Source of the DNA: Clostridia bacterium
Lineage (GTDB): Bacteria; Bacillota; Clostridia; Oscillospirales; CAG-272
Assembly: GCA_017452475.1 (NCBI GenBank)
Contig: JAFTMJ010000090.1
Span: forward strand, 1-41,622
Direction of reading: 5' to 3'
Length of the DNA: 41,622 nucleotides
The notes below the pieces were generated by a model. The model did no database searches, was not told the DNA's origin, and saw only the letters and a program-made list of their open reading frames with translations. Both the position numbers and the translations under genes were made by a program. This document shows positions 15,064 to 25,571 of this stretch, piece by piece (position 1 is the stretch's first letter; each line of letters opens with the position of its first letter).

Positions 15064-16323
15064 TTATATTTTTGCAGGATCTGCTATTTTTCCTGCAATT
15101 GCGCTTGCGGCAGCTACCGCAGGGCTTGCAAGATATACCTCTGAGGTTACATCGCCCATACGGCCTACAAAGTTACGGTTTGTGGTGGCAACTGCGCGCT
15201 CGCCTGCTGCCAAGATGCCCATATAGCCGCCAAGGCAAGGACCGCAGGTCGGTGTGGAAACTACACAGCCAGCCTCGATAAATATTTTAACCAAGCCGTT
15301 TTCTATGGCTTTCAAGTATATATCCTGTGTTGCAGGGATAATGATTGTGCGAACATTCTTTGCAACCTTTCTACCCTTTAGTATCATTGCGGCTTCCTCA
15401 ATGTCCTTATACTGACCGTTTGTGCAGGAGCCTATAACAACCTGGTCGATTGCGATATCGCCGATTTCATCAAAGGTCTTTGTATTCTCGGGCAAATGTG
15501 GGAAGGCAACGGTGGACTTAATTTCTGACAAGTCTATTTCATAAACCTCATCGTATTTTGCATCCTCGTCTGCCTCGTAGGCAACGATTTCACGGTCGCT
15601 TCTCTCTTTAATATAAGCAACGGTTTGCTCATCGACAGGGAAAATGCCGTTCTTTGCGCCTGCCTCAATTGCCATATTGCAAATGGTCAAGCGGTCATAG
15701 ATTGTGAGGGAGGAAACACCCTCGCCACAGAACTCCATAGAACGGTAAAGAGCGCCGTCAACACCGATTTTTCCGATAATGTGAAGGATAACATCCTTAC
15801 CCGACACGTATTTGTTAAGCTTGCCCTTAAGAATAAACTTGATAGCGGAGGGCACCTTAAACCAAGCCTTGCCTGTTGCCATACCGCAAGCCATATCCGT
15901 TGAGCCAACGCCTGTGGAAAATGCGCCCAAGGCACCGTATGTACAGGTGTGGGAGTCTGCGCCGATAACAACATCTCCGCTGACAACTAAGCCCTTTTCG
16001 GGAAGCAAAGCATGCTCAATTCCCATCCTTCCAACATCGTAGAAGTGGGTAATTTCCTTATCGTTACAGAATTCACGGCACATTTTGCACTGTACCGCCG
16101 CCTTTATATCTTTGTTAGGTGCAAAATGGTCCATTACCATTGTCACCTTTTCCTTGTCGTAAACACCGTCTACGCCGATTTTATTAAATTCCTTAATAGC
16201 AACAGGGGATGTAATATCGTTACCCAAAACTCTGTCAAGGTTAACGAGTATAAGCTGTCCTGCCTCTACTTTATCAAGTCCTGCGTGAGCCGCAAGAATT
16301 TTTTGTGTCATTGTCATTGACAT
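15064..16323 (-). CDS. leuC: 3-isopropylmalate dehydratase large subunit
   Basis: A 419-residue aconitase-superfamily subunit carrying a 4Fe-4S cluster. Cluster ligands are C300 (IGSCTNG) and C360 with C363 (TCGPCLGG); [15 protein letters not shown] near 121-135 is the conserved substrate region. The length fits the shorter LeuC/HacA-like group (about 420 residues), consistent with the short LeuD. I take the ATG at 16323, which has AAGGAAG upstream, and not an earlier in-frame start that would add 35 untypical residues. Downstream it is followed closely by leuD. Upstream it is separated from ilvD by about 200 bases rich in hairpins. Confidence 0.95.
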   Translation of the reverse strand: MSMTMTQKILAAHAGLDKVEAGQLILVNLDRVLGNDITSPVAIKEFNKIGVDGVYDKEKVTMVMDHFAPNKDIKAAVQCKMCREFCNDKEITHFYDVGRMGIEHALLPEKGLVVSGDVVIGADSHTCTYGALGAFSTGVGSTDMACGMATGKAWFKVPSAIKFILKGKLNKYVSGKDVILHIIGKIGVDGALYRSMEFCGEGVSSLTIYDRLTICNMAIEAGAKNGIFPVDEQTVAYIKERSDREIVAYEADEDAKYDEVYEIDLSEIKSTVAFPHLPENTKTFDEIGDIAIDQVVIGSCTNGQYKDIEEAAMILKGRKVAKNVRTIIIPATQDIYLKAIENGLVKIFIEAGCVVSTPTCGPCLGGYMGILAAGERAVATTNRNFVGRMGDVTSEVYLASPAVAAASAIAGKIADPAKI

Positions 16324-16346
16324 AATATTTCTTCCTTTCCGTTTTA

Positions 16347-16522
16347 GCATACCAAAAAGCACCAAATATTTAATGCTTTTTGGTATGCCCACCACACAAA
16401 AGGTGGTGGGTAAATTGTTTAAATTCAAGTAATGAACGCTCCATCAGCCGATGGAGGCTGGGGTTGGTTGCGTACTTTGCGTACGCAGAGGTCGCTGTCG
16501 AGGAGCAACACAGAATCTCGAC
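16347..16522 (-). repeat. Series of five hairpins between ilvD and leuC
   Basis: This gap inside the operon has no gene but five possible stems: GCATACCAAAAAGCA with TGCTTTTTGGTATGC (16347-16388), CCCACCAC with GTGGTGGG (16388-16410), CTCCATC with GATGGAG (16439-16457), GTAC/GCGTAC around 16470-16486, and GTCGAG with CTCGAC (16497-16522). None is followed by a T-run on the minus strand that would make a strong terminator. The segment 16431-16458 matches the dispersed repeat also found at 38995-39150 and 41354-41413. Confidence 0.7.
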
Positions 16523-16527
16523 GCTTA

Positions 16528-18192
16528 TTAGTTTTTATTGATGATTGCGCCCTTGTCGGCGGAGGATACCATCTGAGCATATCTCTTAAGATAGCCTGTG
16601 ATGTTCTCTTTTCTCTTAATTGGCATTTCAGCTTTTCTCTTAGCCAATTCCTCATCGGACACCTTAAGCTCAATCTTATACTCGGGGATATTGATTGAAA
16701 TAATATCGCCGTCCTTAACATAAGCTATTGTGCCGCCGCTTACCGCCTCGGGAGAAACGTGACCGATTGATGCGCCTCTTGTAGCACCCGAGAAGCGACC
16801 GTCGGTAATAAGAGCCACGTCCTTATCAAGACCCATACCTGCAATTGCAGAGGTTGGTGAAAGCATTTCTCTCATACCCGGACCTCCGCTTGGTCCCTCA
16901 TAGCGAATAACAACAACGTCACCCTTAACTATCTTGCCTGCGTAGATTGCGGCAATTGCCTCCTCCTCGCTCTCGTAAACCTTTGCAGGTCCCTCGTGAA
17001 CGAGCATCTCGGGAGCAACAGCGCTTCTCTTTACTACGCAGCCGTCGGGAGCTAAGTTACCCTTAAGCACTGCGATACCGCCTGTTTTTGTAAATGGATT
17101 ATCAACAGGTCTTATGGTTTGCGGGTCGCGGTTATATGCGTTTGCAATATTCTCTGCCATTGTTTTGCCTGTTACGGTCATAACGCTTGTGTCAAGAAGC
17201 CCAAGCTTGTCAATTTCCTTAAGCACTGCATAAACACCGCCAGCCTGGTACAAGTCCTCCATATATGTAGGTCCGGCAGGGGCAAGATGGCAAAGGTTTG
17301 GTGTTTTCTCACTTATCCTGTTAACCTCCTCAAGGTCAAACTCAACGCCACACTCATTTGCTATTGCAGGCAAGTGAAGCATACTGTTTGTTGAGCAGCC
17401 GAGTGCCATATCCGCAGTGATTGCGTTCTTAATTGCTGAAGCAGTCATAATATCCCTTGGTCTTATGTTCTTGCGAACAAGCTCCATAACCTGCATGCCT
17501 GCATGCTTTGCAAGCTCTATTCTCGCAGAATATACAGCGGGAATTGTGCCGTTGCCCTGCAAGCCCATACCGAGAACCTCGGTCAAGCAGTTCATAGAGT
17601 TAGCCGTGTACATACCTGAGCAGGAGCCGCAGGTTGGGCACGCCTTGTTTTCGAACTCGCAAAGACCGCACTCGTCAAGTGTGCCCGCCTTATAAGAGCC
17701 AACCGCCTCAAACATACTGGAAAGGCTTGTTTTGTGTCCGTCAACTCTGCCCGCAAGCATCGGTCCGCCGCTTACAAACACGGTTGGAATATTAAGCCTT
17801 GCCGCAGCCATTAAAAGACCGGGCACGTTTTTGTCACAGTTTGGAATCATAACAAGGCCGTCAAAGCCGTGAGCCATTACCATAGCCTCGGTTGAGTCGG
17901 CAATCAAATCTCTTGTTACAAGAGAGTACTTCATACCAACGTGACCCATAGCAATTCCGTCGCAAACGGCGATTGCAGGGAACATAATAGGAGTTCCGCC
18001 TGCCATTGCAACGCCAAGCTTAACTGCTTCTGTTATTTTATCAAGGTTCATATGCCCGGGAACTATTTCGTTATAAGAGCTTACAATACCGATCAAGGGT
18101 CTGTCCAGCTCCTCCCTTGTTAAGCCCAAAGCCTTGTAAAGGGAACGGTGGGGGGCATTGTGTGAACCGTTTACAATTGTATCTTTAACCAT
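16528..18192 (-). CDS. ilvD: Dihydroxy-acid dehydratase
   Basis: A 554-residue iron-sulfur enzyme that dehydrates 2,3-dihydroxy-isovalerate and 2,3-dihydroxy-methylvalerate, the third common step of valine and isoleucine synthesis. Motifs: [12 protein letters not shown] (12-23), CDGIAMGH with the metal-binding Asp (near 77-84), [10 protein letters not shown] (C119), [16 protein letters not shown] (C185-C191), and [19 protein letters not shown] near the C-terminus. Length matches the family. A weak GAAGG ribosome binding site precedes the ATG. In transcription order it follows ilvC after 68 bases that contain a stable hairpin. Confidence 0.96.
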   Translation of the reverse strand: MVKDTIVNGSHNAPHRSLYKALGLTREELDRPLIGIVSSYNEIVPGHMNLDKITEAVKLGVAMAGGTPIMFPAIAVCDGIAMGHVGMKYSLVTRDLIADSTEAMVMAHGFDGLVMIPNCDKNVPGLLMAAARLNIPTVFVSGGPMLAGRVDGHKTSLSSMFEAVGSYKAGTLDECGLCEFENKACPTCGSCSGMYTANSMNCLTEVLGMGLQGNGTIPAVYSARIELAKHAGMQVMELVRKNIRPRDIMTASAIKNAITADMALGCSTNSMLHLPAIANECGVEFDLEEVNRISEKTPNLCHLAPAGPTYMEDLYQAGGVYAVLKEIDKLGLLDTSVMTVTGKTMAENIANAYNRDPQTIRPVDNPFTKTGGIAVLKGNLAPDGCVVKRSAVAPEMLVHEGPAKVYESEEEAIAAIYAGKIVKGDVVVIRYEGPSGGPGMREMLSPTSAIAGMGLDKDVALITDGRFSGATRGASIGHVSPEAVSGGTIAYVKDGDIISINIPEYKIELKVSDEELAKRKAEMPIKRKENITGYLKRYAQMVSSADKGAIINKN

Positions 18193-18213
18193 TTGGATTT
18201 ACCTTCTTCAATG

Positions 18214-18244
18214 TGTAGCGGGAGGGTAAACCCCTCCCCTACAT
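18214..18244. repeat. Hairpin between ilvC and ilvD
   Basis: TGTAG-CGGGAGGG pairs with CCCCTCCC-CTACA around a TAAA loop, a nearly perfect 13-bp stem. There is no T-run, so a processing or mRNA-stability site, or a dispersed palindrome, is more likely than a terminator. Confidence 0.65.
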
Positions 18245-18260
18245 AGTATCGTGATTAAAA

Positions 18261-19843
<1,583 letters not shown>

Positions 19844-19851
<8 letters not shown>

Positions 19852-21538
19852 TGTTGTCCCCTCCCTTTTCTACGATAATATCATCAATGGAGCCGCCCGG
19901 CGGGAGCATTGGAAGAACGAACTCATCCTTATCGATAAGAGTATCAATTACAACAGGGCCGTTTATTGTAAGCGCCTTTTTAAAGGCTTCTTCAAACTCG
20001 CCAATTGTATTTGCCCTCATACCAACTGCGCCGAAGGCCTCAGCAAGCTTAACAAAATCTGTCTTTCTTTCAAGAACGGTGTTTGAAAACCTCTTGCCGA
20101 AGAACAGGTTTTGCCACTGGCGAACCATACCGAGAACGCCATTGTTTGCAAGAACTATTACAAGCGGAATGTTATATGTAACAGCGGTAGCAAGCTCATT
20201 TAGGTTCATACCGAAGCTACCGTCACCTGTAATCAAAATTGTTGGGTCATTTGTTGCAACACGGGCACCCATAGCAGCGCCCAAGCCAAAGCCCATTGTG
20301 CCAAGACCGCCGCTGGAAACGAAGCGCCTTGTTGTGTCAAACTTGGAGTACTGCGCCGCCCACATTTGATGCTGACCAACATCGGTTGTGATAATGGTGC
20401 GTGGGAGCTTGTACTTGTTAATAACATCAAACACCTGCTTAGGTGTCATCCTATCCCCTGCCATTTTAGCAGCCTTAGCCGCGATTGCCTCTTCCTTTTC
20501 CTTAAGAGATTCAACCCGGGCAACCCACTCGGGCTTCTTGCTTTCTTCAACCTTTTTTGCAATTCTTGTAAAGGAATCGTAAACATCGGCAACTATGCCA
20601 AGGTCAACATTAACATTCTTGTTAATTTCAGCAAAGTCAGGGTCAAGCTGCAAAATCTTTGTGCCTTTAGCAAACTTTGCAACATTACCTGTAGCTCTGT
20701 CACTGAAGCGGACACCCACGCCGATAATTAAGTCAGCGTGCTTTTGCGCCATGGAGGAAGCGAAGTGACCGTGCATACCTTGCATACCGAGGAACCTGTC
20801 GCATCCGTCGGGAACAGCGGACAAGCCCATAAAGGAGCAACCGATGCAAGCATCAATCTTGTTTGCAAGGTCAATAATGTCCTTACCCATACCAAGTCCT
20901 GCAGCACCGCCGCCAATGTAGATGTATGGGCGCTTTGACTCGCTAATAAGCTTAACAGCCTCCTCAATCAACTCCTCGTCTGCCTTTGGCAAAGGAATTT
21001 TGGGAACTATAGGCTGCGGCTCATACTCATAGGTTGCAACCTGGACATCCTTTGGAACGTCAATGAGGACAGGACCCGGACGGCCTGATTTTGCAATTTG
21101 GAACGCCTCACGAATGGAGGGTGCCAAATCCTCAATCCTGTTTACAAAGTAATTATGCTTTGTAATCGGAAGTGTGATACCTGTAATATCAATCTCCTGG
21201 AAGCTATCCTTACCGATTAGGCTACAAGGAACGTTACCTGTAACCGCAACCATCGGGATAGAGTCAAGCATTGCGGTTGCAATACCTGTAACCAAGTTGG
21301 TAGCACCGGGACCCGAGGTGGCAATGCAAACGCCAACCTTGCCCGTAGCTCTTGAATAACCATCTGCCGCGTGGGCTGCGCCCTGCTCGTGGGCGGTTAG
21401 GATGTGATTGATTTCATCCTTGTATTTGTATAATGCATCATAAATGTTTATAACCTGTCCGCCGGGATAACCGAAAACATCGGTTGTGCCCTGCTCTATC
21501 AAGGTCCTTATGATAATTTCTGCACCTGTTAATTTCAT
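19844..21538 (-). CDS. ilvB: Acetolactate synthase large (catalytic) subunit
   Basis: A 564-residue thiamine-diphosphate enzyme joining pyruvate with pyruvate or 2-oxobutyrate. The catalytic Glu is in TAHEQGAAHAADGY (E51). SGPGATN, the FAD-binding middle domain, and the cofactor and metal motif GDGSFGMNLNEL...NN near 440-470 are all present, as is RQWQNLFF in the C-terminal active-site region. The ATG at 21538 with AAGGAG eight bases upstream is preferred to a TTG at 21544. It follows leuA by 18 bases and overlaps ilvN. Confidence 0.96.
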
Positions 21539-21556
21539 AGGCAAATCTCCTTTTGA

Positions 21557-23218
21557 TTATTTGGAAAGCATAATGTTAATGGCACTGACAAGGGCCTTGA
21601 TGGAGGCAACGATAATATCGCTGTCCACGCCCGCGCCGAAATATGTTTTGCCATTTGAGGAAATGCTTACATAGGATGCCGCCTGCGAGGTTGTCTTCCC
21701 CTCTAAGGCGTGCTGAGTGTAATTATCGAGAACATAATCAATTCCCGTCAAGCTCTTAATTGCGTTAGACACGGCATCAAGCCTGCCGTTACCCGTTGCC
21801 ACAACGGTTTCTTGCTTGCCGTTATAGACAATTTGGCACTCTGCCTCTCTGCCGCCCTCTATTGATTTGAAGGTTGCATTTTCAACATCTATTACTGTTG
21901 CCAAGTTAACAAAATCACGCATAAAAATTTCGTAAACCTCTTTTGGCTGAAGCTCCCTATGCTCGTGGTCGGAAATGCTTTTGACGTGGTAGCCGAATGC
22001 CTCACGCATTTTCGGTGGGAGGTTGTGGTTAAACTGAGTTTCAAGAATATAACCGATACCGCCCTTGCCTGACTGAGAGTTAATACGGATAACATCCGCC
22101 TCGTAAACCCTGCCCACATCTGTCGGGTCGATTGGAAGATACGGCACGTCCCAGACTCGCCTGCCCTCCTGCCTAAACCTCATACCCTTTGCAATAGCAT
22201 CCTGGTGGGAGCCGCTGAATGCGGCAAAGACGAGCTGACCGCTATATGGCTGCCTTTCGTAAACGTGCATCCTTGTAACCTTTTCATAAACCTCAGTAAT
22301 TTCGGGAAGGTTGGAAAAGTCAAGACCCGGGTCAACACCCTGGGAGTACATATTGAGTGCCAAGGTAATTATGTCAACATTACCCGTTCTTTCGCCGTTG
22401 CCGAAAAGAGTACCCTCAATACGGTCACCGCCTGCCAAAAGTCCCATCTCACTGTCTGCCACGGCACAGCCACGGTCATTGTGGGGATGAAGTGAAATTA
22501 TTATGTTTTCTCTATTCTTTAAGTTTTTGCACATATATTCAACCTGGTTTGCGTACACGTGTGGCATAGAATGTGACACGGTAACGGGCAGGTTGATAAT
22601 CACCTTATTATCGGGTGTCGGCTGCCAAATTTCGATAACCTCGTTGCAAATTTCAGCGGCAAACTCCGGCTCTGTACCCGTAAAGCTCTCGGGAGAGTAC
22701 TCAAAGGTAACCTTGCCCTTTGCCTTTGCCTTATACTTGTTGCAAAGGTTAGCGCCGAACTTGGCAATTTCTATAATTTCCTCCTTGCTCTTTCTGAACA
22801 CCTGCTCACGCTGAGCAACGGAGGTGGAGTTGTATAGGTGAACAACTGCGTGCTTTGCACCGTCAATAGCCTCGAAGGTCTTTGCGATAATATGCTCCCT
22901 TGACTGGGTAAGCACCTGTATTGTAACATCATCGGGAATTAGGTTTTCCTCAATAAGCTTACGGCAAAACTCATATTCGGTTTCGGATGCTGCGGGAAAG
23001 CCGATTTCAATTTCCTTAAAGCCCACCTTGCAAAGAAGCTTAAAAAACTCCAGCTTTTCCTCAAGGCTCATAGGGATAATAAGGGCTTGGTTACCGTCGC
23101 GCAAATCCACGCTGCACCAAATCGGCGGCTTGTCAATGCTCTCCTTCTTCACCCAATCCATCGTTACGCCGCAGGGGGTAAAAAATTGCTTAGAGTATTT
23201 TTCACAGTTTTTCATCAT
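21557..23218 (-). CDS. leuA: 2-isopropylmalate synthase, long form
   Basis: A 553-residue enzyme that condenses acetyl-CoA with 2-oxoisovalerate, the committed step of leucine synthesis. The active-site SVDLRDGNQ is at 36-44, the metal-binding HPHNDRG near 250, and GNGERTGNVDI near 285. Residues about 410-553 are the LeuA allosteric domain, ending with the loop used for leucine feedback. The N-terminal FTPCGVTMDWVKKESIDKPP and the overall length fit the fungal/actinobacterial-like long form (TIGR00970-type) rather than the 510-residue form. It is the first gene of the operon, behind the T-box leader. AAGGAAAC precedes the ATG. Confidence 0.94.
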   Translation of the reverse strand: MMKNCEKYSKQFFTPCGVTMDWVKKESIDKPPIWCSVDLRDGNQALIIPMSLEEKLEFFKLLCKVGFKEIEIGFPAASETEYEFCRKLIEENLIPDDVTIQVLTQSREHIIAKTFEAIDGAKHAVVHLYNSTSVAQREQVFRKSKEEIIEIAKFGANLCNKYKAKAKGKVTFEYSPESFTGTEPEFAAEICNEVIEIWQPTPDNKVIINLPVTVSHSMPHVYANQVEYMCKNLKNRENIIISLHPHNDRGCAVADSEMGLLAGGDRIEGTLFGNGERTGNVDIITLALNMYSQGVDPGLDFSNLPEITEVYEKVTRMHVYERQPYSGQLVFAAFSGSHQDAIAKGMRFRQEGRRVWDVPYLPIDPTDVGRVYEADVIRINSQSGKGGIGYILETQFNHNLPPKMREAFGYHVKSISDHEHRELQPKEVYEIFMRDFVNLATVIDVENATFKSIEGGREAECQIVYNGKQETVVATGNGRLDAVSNAIKSLTGIDYVLDNYTQHALEGKTTSQAASYVSISSNGKTYFGAGVDSDIIVASIKALVSAINIMLSK

Positions 23219-23255
23219 TTTGTTTCCTTTCCTTGGGGATAAATTCGTTTCGCCT

Positions 23256-23535
23256 AAAAATAAAAATAGCCTCTTTCACACACAAGCCGCAAAAGCCCGT
23301 GCATAAAGAGACGAAGAATTCTCCGTGGTACCACCCTTACTTGACGAAAACGCCCACTCAATTTCTGTCAATCAACAGAATAGCCCTGTAACGGGAGCAC
23401 CCGACTAAGCCTACTGAAATTCGGTTAGCGACTCCGAGATGAGTTAGCCCTGCACCGCATACTGCCTTACACCACCCGACAGCTCTCTAAAATGCTCCTC
23501 AAAGCCTGTTTCTCTTCAACGTCTTTATAATATAT
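23256..23535 (-). promoter_or_regulatory. T-box riboswitch leader, probably sensing tRNA-Leu
   Basis: On the minus strand 23323-23338 reads AAGGGTGGTACCACGG, the conserved T-box that binds the tRNA acceptor end. Upstream are Stem I features (AGAGAGCTG near 23485, then GGGTGGTG), and a candidate specifier codon CTC at 23441-23443 in the context AACTCATC, giving leucine. Downstream a terminator stem, GTCTCTTT (23305-23312) with AAAGAGGC (23269-23276), is followed by TATTTTTATTTTT. Uncharged tRNA-Leu would favour the antiterminator and allow transcription of leuA and the genes behind it. The specifier choice is by pattern; ATC (Ile) two codons later is the main alternative. Confidence 0.9.
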
Positions 23536-23540
23536 TAAGT

Positions 23541-23569
23541 ATTTTATTATATTTATCCTTATTTGTCAA
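23541..23569 (-). promoter_or_regulatory. Sigma-A promoter of the branched-chain amino acid operon
   Basis: TTGACA (23564-23569 on the complement), 17-bp spacer, TAAAAT (23541-23546). The expected transcript start near 23534 lies just before the T-box Stem I. Confidence 0.75.
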
Positions 23570-23630
23570 TAGTTTTTTCAAAAAAAATGAATATTTTTTA
23601 AGGATTTATGCAGTATTTCCCGAAATACAT

Positions 23631-23659
23631 AGAAAAGCGGGCAAAATGCCCGCTTTTCT
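23631..23659. terminator. Terminator after the isomerase-thioredoxin lipoprotein
   Basis: AGAAAAGCGGGCA and TGCCCGCTTTTCT form a perfect 13-bp stem with an AAA loop, 17 bases after the lipoprotein stop. The T-rich 3' side of the stem replaces a separate T-run, and by symmetry it works on both strands. Confidence 0.75.
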
Positions 23660-23676
23660 TAAGCTTATTGGTTTGA

Positions 23677-25473
23677 TTATTCTTCCTTGCTTTCCGTGTT
23701 TTGGCTCTCAGAGCCTCCCGATATTCCGTCAAGCTTATCCTCTAAATCGCCAATTATATCTCCCATATTTTCCTTGTCCTCATTGGTTAGCCCAAGGCTA
23801 CCGTACACCCTATCAAGAGGAAGGTTGCTCTCAATTGCCTCCACTAACTCCTCATAGGTCATAGCGCCCACCTTTTTGTATACGATTAAGCCGTTTTCAT
23901 CAAGGATAACCGTGTACGGATAGTAGCCTGCACCGCCAAGCAGGTTATAGTACATATCCGTGCTATACGGATCATTTTTATCCTTTGGATAATCCTTTAG
24001 GAATATCATATCGGAGCTTGCAAAATTGTTCTCGACATATTGAGCCGCTGTACCGTAGCCGTTTGTGGAGTGAACAGCAAAAACGGTTAATTTATCCTTG
24101 TATTCGGTTGCCACCCTATCAAAGTACGGTAGCTCAACAAGGCAGTAAGGACACCAGGTACCCCAAAAGTTAATTACTGTCAGCTTGCCCACATTCCTTA
24201 CAGGGTCGATAATACTGCCCGATGCGCCAAGCTCATCAAAAATTTCAAGGTCAAGGCTTGGGCAAAGGTTGCCGAAGCTGCTTCCCTCCTCCAGCTTTTC
24301 CCTTTCCGCAAGGACTGTGCTGATAGACTTATAGGTTGCAGCGCGCTCACTGATTTTAATTGCGCCTGCAATACACTTGTCAACTAATTCAAAAAGAACA
24401 TTTTCGTACACATAGGAATAGCCCAAATCATCCACAAGCTCCTTTGCCCTTTGCATAGCAACGGCGGATGAAGCACCCAAGCCCATATAGTAGTCCTTAT
24501 AGTATGCAAGGAGCCTGCCTGTTTCCTCCTTTAGCTGCTCCTCTGTAACGGCAATGCCCTCTGCCTGGGCGATGGCATAATAAACCATATCGGTTTTAAG
24601 GGTTTGCTTAATATATTCCTCCCTTGTCATATTGTAGTTACGCAATATGTACTCATCAAGGGTCATAGAATACTTCTTTTCAAAGTCATCCTCCATAGCA
24701 AGAAGCTCTGCTGCCAAATCATTATACTCCCTCTCGGGGTAGCTTGCAAAAACAGCATTTTCCTTTATATAGTCAATGAGCTTGGAAAACGCAATACTGC
24801 TCTTAACGGAAGCTTCAAATTCCTTGGCTGTCTTATATTCGGTATATTTTTCCACAAAGCTGTCCCCATATATCGGGGTATCAAAAATAGACATAAGAGC
24901 TATTTCAAACATTACGGTTTTGCCTGCCAAATCCTTCGCAAAATAGTCCTTCGGGAAGGTGGCGTACACCTCCTTAAGCTCACCGATTGACATACCCACA
25001 ATACCTGTTTCAAACTCGGAAATGGAAAGACCTGCGCCTAAGAAAACGCCGTAGCTATCGTTTTCATCAAATGTTACCGCCCTGCCCTCCTCATCGAGCA
25101 AAACATCGTTGCTTTCATCAAGCATATAGCCAACATAAGAAACGGTTACAACATCGCCCACAACGCACTTTAACCTCTTAGACTTAACCGCCTTAGACAT
25201 TATAAAATTGTCGATTTGGCGCTGAACATCGTCAAGCTCCACGCCCACACTATAGTCATTGTAGCTTGGCAGGGTAACATAGTCACTCATATTGTATTGG
25301 TAGTCACCCTCGCCTGCGGGCACTTGAACATCCGTAATACCTCCGCCCTGTGCTGAGGAGCCTGTGCTACTCGGTGCACTACTGCTTGAGGACGGTGTTT
25401 CATCCCCGCCGCAGGATGCCAAAAGACACACTGCAAACAATATAGATAAAATTAATATTAAAACTTTTTTCAT
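23677..25473 (-). CDS. Lipoprotein fusing a trigger-factor/FKBP-like isomerase to a TlpA-type thioredoxin
   Basis: A 598-residue surface lipoprotein. Residues 1-21 are a signal peptide with lipobox LLASC (C21), then a Ser-rich linker to about 45. Residues 105-198 (VGDVVTVSYVGYMLDE ... AGKTVMFEIALMSI) match the FKBP-type isomerase domain in the form seen in trigger factor. Residues 205-375 are a long helical arm like the trigger factor C-terminal chaperone domain. Residues 400-555 are a thioredoxin fold with WGTWCPYC (C441, C444) and a cis-Pro-type GYYPYTVILDENG, as in TlpA/ResA. It could fold and redox-process exported proteins. The Cys pair CPYC, rather than the CEPC or CGHC types, is noted. 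AGGAGG-like CGGAGG precedes the ATG. The reading frame is continuous. Confidence 0.85.
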   Translation of the reverse strand: MKKVLILILSILFAVCLLASCGGDETPSSSSSAPSSTGSSAQGGGITDVQVPAGEGDYQYNMSDYVTLPSYNDYSVGVELDDVQRQIDNFIMSKAVKSKRLKCVVGDVVTVSYVGYMLDESNDVLLDEEGRAVTFDENDSYGVFLGAGLSISEFETGIVGMSIGELKEVYATFPKDYFAKDLAGKTVMFEIALMSIFDTPIYGDSFVEKYTEYKTAKEFEASVKSSIAFSKLIDYIKENAVFASYPEREYNDLAAELLAMEDDFEKKYSMTLDEYILRNYNMTREEYIKQTLKTDMVYYAIAQAEGIAVTEEQLKEETGRLLAYYKDYYMGLGASSAVAMQRAKELVDDLGYSYVYENVLFELVDKCIAGAIKISERAATYKSISTVLAEREKLEEGSSFGNLCPSLDLEIFDELGASGSIIDPVRNVGKLTVINFWGTWCPYCLVELPYFDRVATEYKDKLTVFAVHSTNGYGTAAQYVENNFASSDMIFLKDYPKDKNDPYSTDMYYNLLGGAGYYPYTVILDENGLIVYKKVGAMTYEELVEAIESNLPLDRVYGSLGLTNEDKENMGDIIGDLEDKLDGISGGSESQNTESKEE

Positions 25474-25495
25474 TTTTTATTCCTCCGTTTTATTT

Positions 25496-25524
25496 ATTTT
25501 ATCATACATAACGCTTTTTTGCAA
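25496..25524 (-). promoter_or_regulatory. Candidate promoter of the isomerase-thioredoxin lipoprotein
   Basis: On the minus strand TTGCAA (25519-25524), 17-bp spacer, TAAAAT (25496-25501). The start codon follows about 15 bases after the expected transcript start. Confidence 0.55.
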
Positions 25525-25540
25525 CACATTTTAAATATAT

Positions 25541-25566
25541 AAAAAAGGGTGAGATTGCTCCCACCC
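25541..25566 (-). terminator. Terminator after the phosphoglucomutase gene
   Basis: On the minus strand GGGTG-GGAG pairs back to CTC-ACCC (25547-25566) and is followed directly by TTTTTT (25541-25546), six bases after the stop at 25572. Confidence 0.8.
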
Positions 25567-25571
25567 TGTTG

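Noticed and set aside
11343-15281. Many plus-strand frames opposite ilvA, the ATPase, leuB, leuD and leuC
   Set aside because: They mirror well-supported enzymes on the other strand and show no family motifs.
21557-23218. leuA as homocitrate or citramalate synthase
   Set aside because: The N-terminus, the length and the C-terminal LeuA allosteric region, plus position in a leu-ilv operon, favour 2-isopropylmalate synthase.
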